From the NCBI GenBank assembly GCA_036504895.1, contig DASXUJ010000088.1:21296-85295 (forward strand): a stretch of DNA of 64,000 bases. The letters are read 5' to 3'. The DNA comes from Syntrophorhabdaceae bacterium. Its GTDB lineage: Bacteria > Desulfobacterota > Syntrophorhabdia > Syntrophorhabdales > Syntrophorhabdaceae. The position numbers were made by a program, and so were the translations under genes. Shown in pieces: positions 61,171-64,000 of the stretch. The stretch's first letter is position 1. Each line of letters begins with the position of its first letter. The notes under the pieces were generated by a model. The model saw only the letters and a program-made list of their open reading frames with translations. It searched no databases and was not told the origin of the DNA.

Positions 61171-62397
61171 TTACTTTGTTTTGCTTCTTGCCTTCGCTAC
61201 TTCTTCACAGGTTGGTACGCCGTCTTTTGGAGGAACAGTGACGATGTCGGTGCCTATGAGGAAATCTTTATACTCAGGCACCTTCTTGGTCACTCCGTAG
61301 AAGGTGGGAAGAAGAAGCTGGTGGTCGCATGCACGGAGCTCGAGGCGGCCGATGGCGCTGGTCTCAAGTACCATGCCTTCAAGGGCGTCAATGAACTTCT
61401 CTTTGTCGAATTTGCCTGCTTTGGTGTAAGCCTTCGCGATAAACTGGGCTGCCGTGTAGCCGTAGAAGGCGGGCATGGTGGGATATCTCTTGTAAATCTT
61501 GCGATACTCTGCGACGAACGCCTTGTTCTCCGGCGTCTGAGGATAGTAGAACATGTAGCTTGCCGTGCCTACCACGCCTTCAGGTCCTTCGAGACCGAGG
61601 GAGGAGAGTACTGCGAATTCAATAGCCGTGTGCTGGTAAATGGGTATCTTGGAGATAAGGCCTGTTGCCTTTGCCGCTTTCTGGAATCCGATCACGCTCG
61701 CGCCGCTGTTCCCCATGATGAGGAAATCGGGTTTAGCTGCCATAATCTGGGTGATGTAGGGCACGAAATCGGTCTCGCCCACTTTCCACCAGGTCTGGCC
61801 GAGAAGCTGTGCTTTCGGGTTCAATGCCTTCAGATTGTTCCATACGGAATCAGTGATTGCATGACCGTACTCCATGTCGTCTCCGGCAATCCAGTACTTG
61901 GTGTAGGGCTTTTTGGCCAGAACCGCGGCGGCGGCCCTTCCGGCCATGGCGGTGTTTTCCGCCATGTCGAATACATAGCGATGGCCTTTCTCGCCCGAGA
62001 TCTTTTCACTTTTCGCATAGGTGCAGAAAAAAGGAACCTTTTCCTTCTTTGCAAAATCCGAGATGGCGAGGGCGGAGGCACTGCTGATGGTGCCCATCAG
62101 GATATCGACTTTCTCTTTCATGACAAGCTCTTTTGCCATGGAAAGGGCGATATCGGGTTTGAATTTCTCGTCTCTCGACACGAATTCGATCTTTCTGCCG
62201 ATCACTCCGCCTTTGGCATTGATGGCATCGATCCCCATTTTAAATCCATCCCGCATATCGACGCCAAATACTCCGGCCGGTCCGGAATAAGTATCAACGA
62301 TACCGACTTTGATGGTATTGGCCGAGAACGCGGTAGAGGCAATACAGAAGAAAACTGCTATTGCCAAAACAAAAAAACTGACTTTAATACCTTTCAT
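61171..62397 (-). CDS. ABC transporter substrate-binding protein, branched-chain amino acid type
   Basis: A 408-residue periplasmic binding protein of the LivJ-like Peripla_BP_6 family. A signal peptide (~1-25, ending AFSA) precedes TIKVGIVDTYSGPAGVFGVDMRDGFKMG (the core GIVDTYSGPAG is the family start), KIEFVSRDEKFKPDIALSMAKEL and the hinge-side FLIMGNSGASVIGFQKAA. The permease and ATPase genes are not adjacent, which is common for orphan receptors of this family in anaerobes that take up aromatic acids, amino acids or short acids; the ligand cannot be assigned. AGGAGG precedes the ATG by 6 bases. A 550-bp leader lies upstream and a terminator downstream. Confidence 0.9.
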   Translation of the reverse strand: MKGIKVSFFVLAIAVFFCIASTAFSANTIKVGIVDTYSGPAGVFGVDMRDGFKMGIDAINAKGGVIGRKIEFVSRDEKFKPDIALSMAKELVMKEKVDILMGTISSASALAISDFAKKEKVPFFCTYAKSEKISGEKGHRYVFDMAENTAMAGRAAAAVLAKKPYTKYWIAGDDMEYGHAITDSVWNNLKALNPKAQLLGQTWWKVGETDFVPYITQIMAAKPDFLIMGNSGASVIGFQKAAKATGLISKIPIYQHTAIEFAVLSSLGLEGPEGVVGTASYMFYYPQTPENKAFVAEYRKIYKRYPTMPAFYGYTAAQFIAKAYTKAGKFDKEKFIDALEGMVLETSAIGRLELRACDHQLLLPTFYGVTKKVPEYKDFLIGTDIVTVPPKDGVPTCEEVAKARSKTK

Positions 62398-62477
62398 GGA
62401 TCCCTCCTAATGTTGTATGTGACTCGTGCAGCCACTGTGCCGAATGGCCGTATCTCTCTGACCACAAGAGGCGGCGC

Positions 62478-62624
62478 TTAGCCGTTTCCAAGGTGCCATG
62501 GGGCGGAATTACCTTGACCAGGAAGGTCCATTCCAGCCTCGAGGACCACTTCATCCCTTTTCTCGGTAACGGAAACCCCTATTTTCACGATCCCCCGGCT
62601 TGGATTGCGGGTGATCCTCTTCAT
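62478..62624 (-). CDS. Possible 48-residue small protein
   Basis: A 48-codon frame from ATG 62624, with GAGGT six bases upstream, to TAA at 62478. The product contains GIVKIGVSVTEKRDEVVLEAG and MDLPGQGNSAPW, a composition that looks protein-like, but no family is recognised. It sits in the leader of the substrate-binding protein gene, in the same direction. It could be a small protein, a leader peptide or a fragment of a lost gene. Confidence 0.3.
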   Translation of the reverse strand: MKRITRNPSRGIVKIGVSVTEKRDEVVLEAGMDLPGQGNSAPWHLGNG

Positions 62625-62639
62625 ATCCTACCTCTATGT

Positions 62640-62948
62640 GATTGAACATCATATCTCTGGGGGCCGCTTCCACTCTTCTCTTTCCTCCTGAAAACCAATT
62701 GTCCTCGTAACGTAAATAAAGTGAGTCCTCGGGGAGGAATCGGGCTCGCTCATGATTGGTTCTCATCCCTTTGGTTGATGCTCATAGGAGATGTTCCGGT
62801 ACCCCCGCTGACCGGTGAAAGGAGAGTATGCAAATGCCGCCCTGCGCAGGGGGCGGTAAGCGTCATGCGAGAGGCATCCGTATTCAGCATATCGGGTCCC
62901 TTCCCTTTTCCATAGGGACGGTAGGCTAACACCCATCGTCCCTATTCA
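62640..62948 (-). ncRNA. Putative structured leader or small RNA
   Basis: About 300 bases directly downstream of a promoter, without a convincing reading frame, can form several hairpins: GGGACG/CGTCCC (arms within 62912-62945; 9 bp in DNA), ATGC/GCAT (62865-62877), CCGCCC/GGGCGG around a CCCTGCGCAGGG palindrome (62837-62856) and CCGGT/ACCGG (62796-62815). It is the 5' end of the transcript for the substrate-binding protein or a separate small RNA. I cannot match it to a known riboswitch class. Confidence 0.4.
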
Positions 62949-62977
62949 GATTTACCTATAAATGGCTGTCATGTCAA
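62949..62977 (-). promoter_or_regulatory. Sigma-70-type promoter for the structured leader and binding-protein gene
   Basis: TTGACA (62972-62977) and TAAATC (62949-62954) are 17 bases apart on the minus strand. The predicted start, near 62942, falls at the first hairpin. Confidence 0.6.
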
Positions 62978-62978
62978 G

Positions 62979-63004
62979 AAAAAAGGGATAGTCCTATCTC
63001 CCCG
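62979..63004 (-). terminator. Possible terminator of the FIST protein gene
   Basis: GGGGAGATA and TATCCC form an imperfect short hairpin (about 62985-63004) followed by six T on the minus strand (62979-62984), about 45 bp after the FIST stop. The stem has one mismatch, so strength is uncertain. It abuts the next promoter. Confidence 0.45.
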
Positions 63005-63049
63005 TGAATGTATTGATTTTTGAGATTGACCACCACACGCTGTGTTTAT

Positions 63050-64000
63050 TTATTTAAACAGCAGCATGGTGGAGGTCTGGTTAATGTGGCCCATATATTC
63101 CTCCCCGTAAGTACTGAAGCCTATCGTGGGGATGGAGGAGAAGATCTTTCCGTACGCCTCACATTGGCCTTTTTGCATAAGCTCGAGGGTCCTCAGGATA
63201 CAATGGAAGTTGATAATCCCCGCTGCGCCTCCCATTTCTTCGATCTTGTCCTCCACTGCCTTCTTTGTGTCTTCCACAATATTGGTGGACGAGAGAACCT
63301 TGAGATCCATCCCCTCTTTTATATTGCAATAGAAGACAATCGAGCTATCCTGGACCTGCTGTGGGCTCCGCACATAAAAATCATTTCCTACCGAAAGTCC
63401 CACAGGGTGACTCATAAACTTTTCTGCCGCGGCCTCGGGGCTTACACCTACGGCTTCGGCATAGGCTTCTACCGCCGGTTTGCCGTTAAAGGAAATTACC
63501 TTCCTTTTCTCTTCTTCCACTTCCGTCGCCATAAGATTCACACCGAGAGATGTAAAACTCTGTGTCTTAATTATGTCGAAACCCTTCGTTGGCCTGAGGA
63601 GGGCCAGCACCGCGCCGTTGTCGTATGCCTTCCCGTTCGCATATACAAAAGTCTTTGTAAATTTAAGGTCGTCTCCCGCCGAGCCGCCGATAAAGATTAC
63701 ATCGGTCAGGTCTCCAATTCTTTCCATCAGTCTCTCTTCCGCACCGGTCAATCCGTCGACGAGGATGATGCCCACATATTTTTCTATGTCCATTGCCGCC
63801 ATGGGTAGGGCGAAATGGTTTTCGAATCGCGCAAACACCTTGGGGATCGCGTCTTCGGACCTGACGTCTTCCACCACCTCCAGGGTCATATCGGAGATTG
63901 TGGCGCCGTCGAAAAACATGGCTACTATCGAATTCTGCAGCATTTTCCCGGCCCCTATCTCCCCCGCAGTGGAACTGCCGATCATGGGAATGTCGCCGAA
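63050..64000 (-). CDS. FIST domain sensor protein (5' end outside window)
   Basis: The last 316 residues of a FIST protein; the frame continues to the window edge with FGDIPMIGSSTAGEI, so the N-terminus is missing. FIGGSAGDDLKF (about 100 from the window edge) and DNGAVLALLRPTKGFDI are FIST_N features; FIST_C covers GKPAVEAYAEAVGVSPEAAA to GFSTYGEEYMGHINQTSTMLLF. FIST domains bind small ligands such as amino acids and pass the signal to kinases, cyclases or chemoreceptors, often encoded nearby. The partner is probably upstream, beyond the window. A possible terminator and a new promoter follow. Confidence 0.9.
   Translation of the reverse strand, partial: FGDIPMIGSSTAGEIGAGKMLQNSIVAMFFDGATISDMTLEVVEDVRSEDAIPKVFARFENHFALPMAAMDIEKYVGIILVDGLTGAEERLMERIGDLTDVIFIGGSAGDDLKFTKTFVYANGKAYDNGAVLALLRPTKGFDIIKTQSFTSLGVNLMATEVEEEKRKVISFNGKPAVEAYAEAVGVSPEAAAEKFMSHPVGLSVGNDFYVRSPQQVQDSSIVFYCNIKEGMDLKVLSSTNIVEDTKKAVEDKIEEMGGAAGIINFHCILRTLELMQKGQCEAYGKIFSSIPTIGFSTYGEEYMGHINQTSTMLLFK

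Noticed and set aside
62721..62932. Overlapping plus and minus frames of 60-64 codons in the leader region
   Set aside because: Neither has a ribosome site or family; the DNA is better explained by hairpin-forming RNA.
1..64000. tRNA, rRNA, CRISPR arrays, insertion sequences and prophage genes
   Set aside because: I looked through the intergenic stretches on both strands and found no tRNA-like cloverleaf, regular spacer-repeat array, transposase or phage gene.

Overview
The window is a stretch of a moderately GC-rich bacterial chromosome, all genes being bacterial in layout with dense, often overlapping operons. The gene families point to an anaerobic, environmental, deltaproteobacterial-type organism (Desulfobacterota; a Syntrophorhabdus-like lineage would fit, but this is inference): an IscU-like scaffold paired with a GGGtGRT protein, a branched-chain-type ABC substrate-binding protein, a DUF748 protein, a Pat-type acetyltransferase, KaiB, and many PAS/hybrid histidine kinases built on the same core. 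No tRNA, rRNA, CRISPR array or insertion sequence was seen.

Region 1 (1-18.8 kb) is a Wzx/Wzy-type exopolysaccharide locus read mostly on the minus strand from a strong promoter at 18756-18785: outer-membrane exporter (Wza), chain-length protein with a LysM tail, a BY-kinase-like ATPase lacking the Walker lysine, O-antigen ligase/polymerase, four glycosyltransferases, a sugar aminotransferase, flippase, GNAT, methyltransferase, an unknown secreted protein and a lipoprotein GH9 glucanase. Its far edge holds an acyltransferase, a methyltransferase fragment and a fifth, incomplete glycosyltransferase.

Region 2 (18.9-24.3 kb) has housekeeping genes: an L,D-transpeptidase, a class I aminotransferase, a methyltransferase, a thioesterase, rlmN and a tiny Lys-rich exported protein. 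Region 3 (24.8-37 kb) is a signalling cluster: three large hybrid kinases, an AI-2E family permease, and a decayed Kai locus (intact kaiB with a coupled 44-codon ORF in front, a truncated second kaiB fused to a frameshifted receiver remnant, and a PAS kinase; no kaiC). Region 4 (37-45.5 kb) contains a TIM-barrel isomerase, the IscU-like/GGGtGRT pair, a secreted TPR protein, a BrkB family membrane protein and a DUF748 protein. Region 5 (45.6-55.5 kb) contains a fourth hybrid kinase, alpha-glucan phosphorylase, a phosphatase-like protein that has lost most of its metal ligands, an HD-GYP protein behind a possible sigma-28 promoter, and a Pat-like acyltransferase lacking the ligase histidine.

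Region 6 (55.6-61.1 kb) is the most unusual part: a three-gene operon of a MoxR-like AAA+ ATPase, a protein made of twelve exact 37-residue repeats, and a protein joining an HEIEH metallopeptidase-like domain to a VWA domain. It is transcribed from a promoter surrounded by four different inverted repeats, which suggests tight control. Region 7 (61.1-64 kb) holds an ABC substrate-binding protein preceded by a long structured leader, and an incomplete FIST sensor protein that runs off the end of the window.
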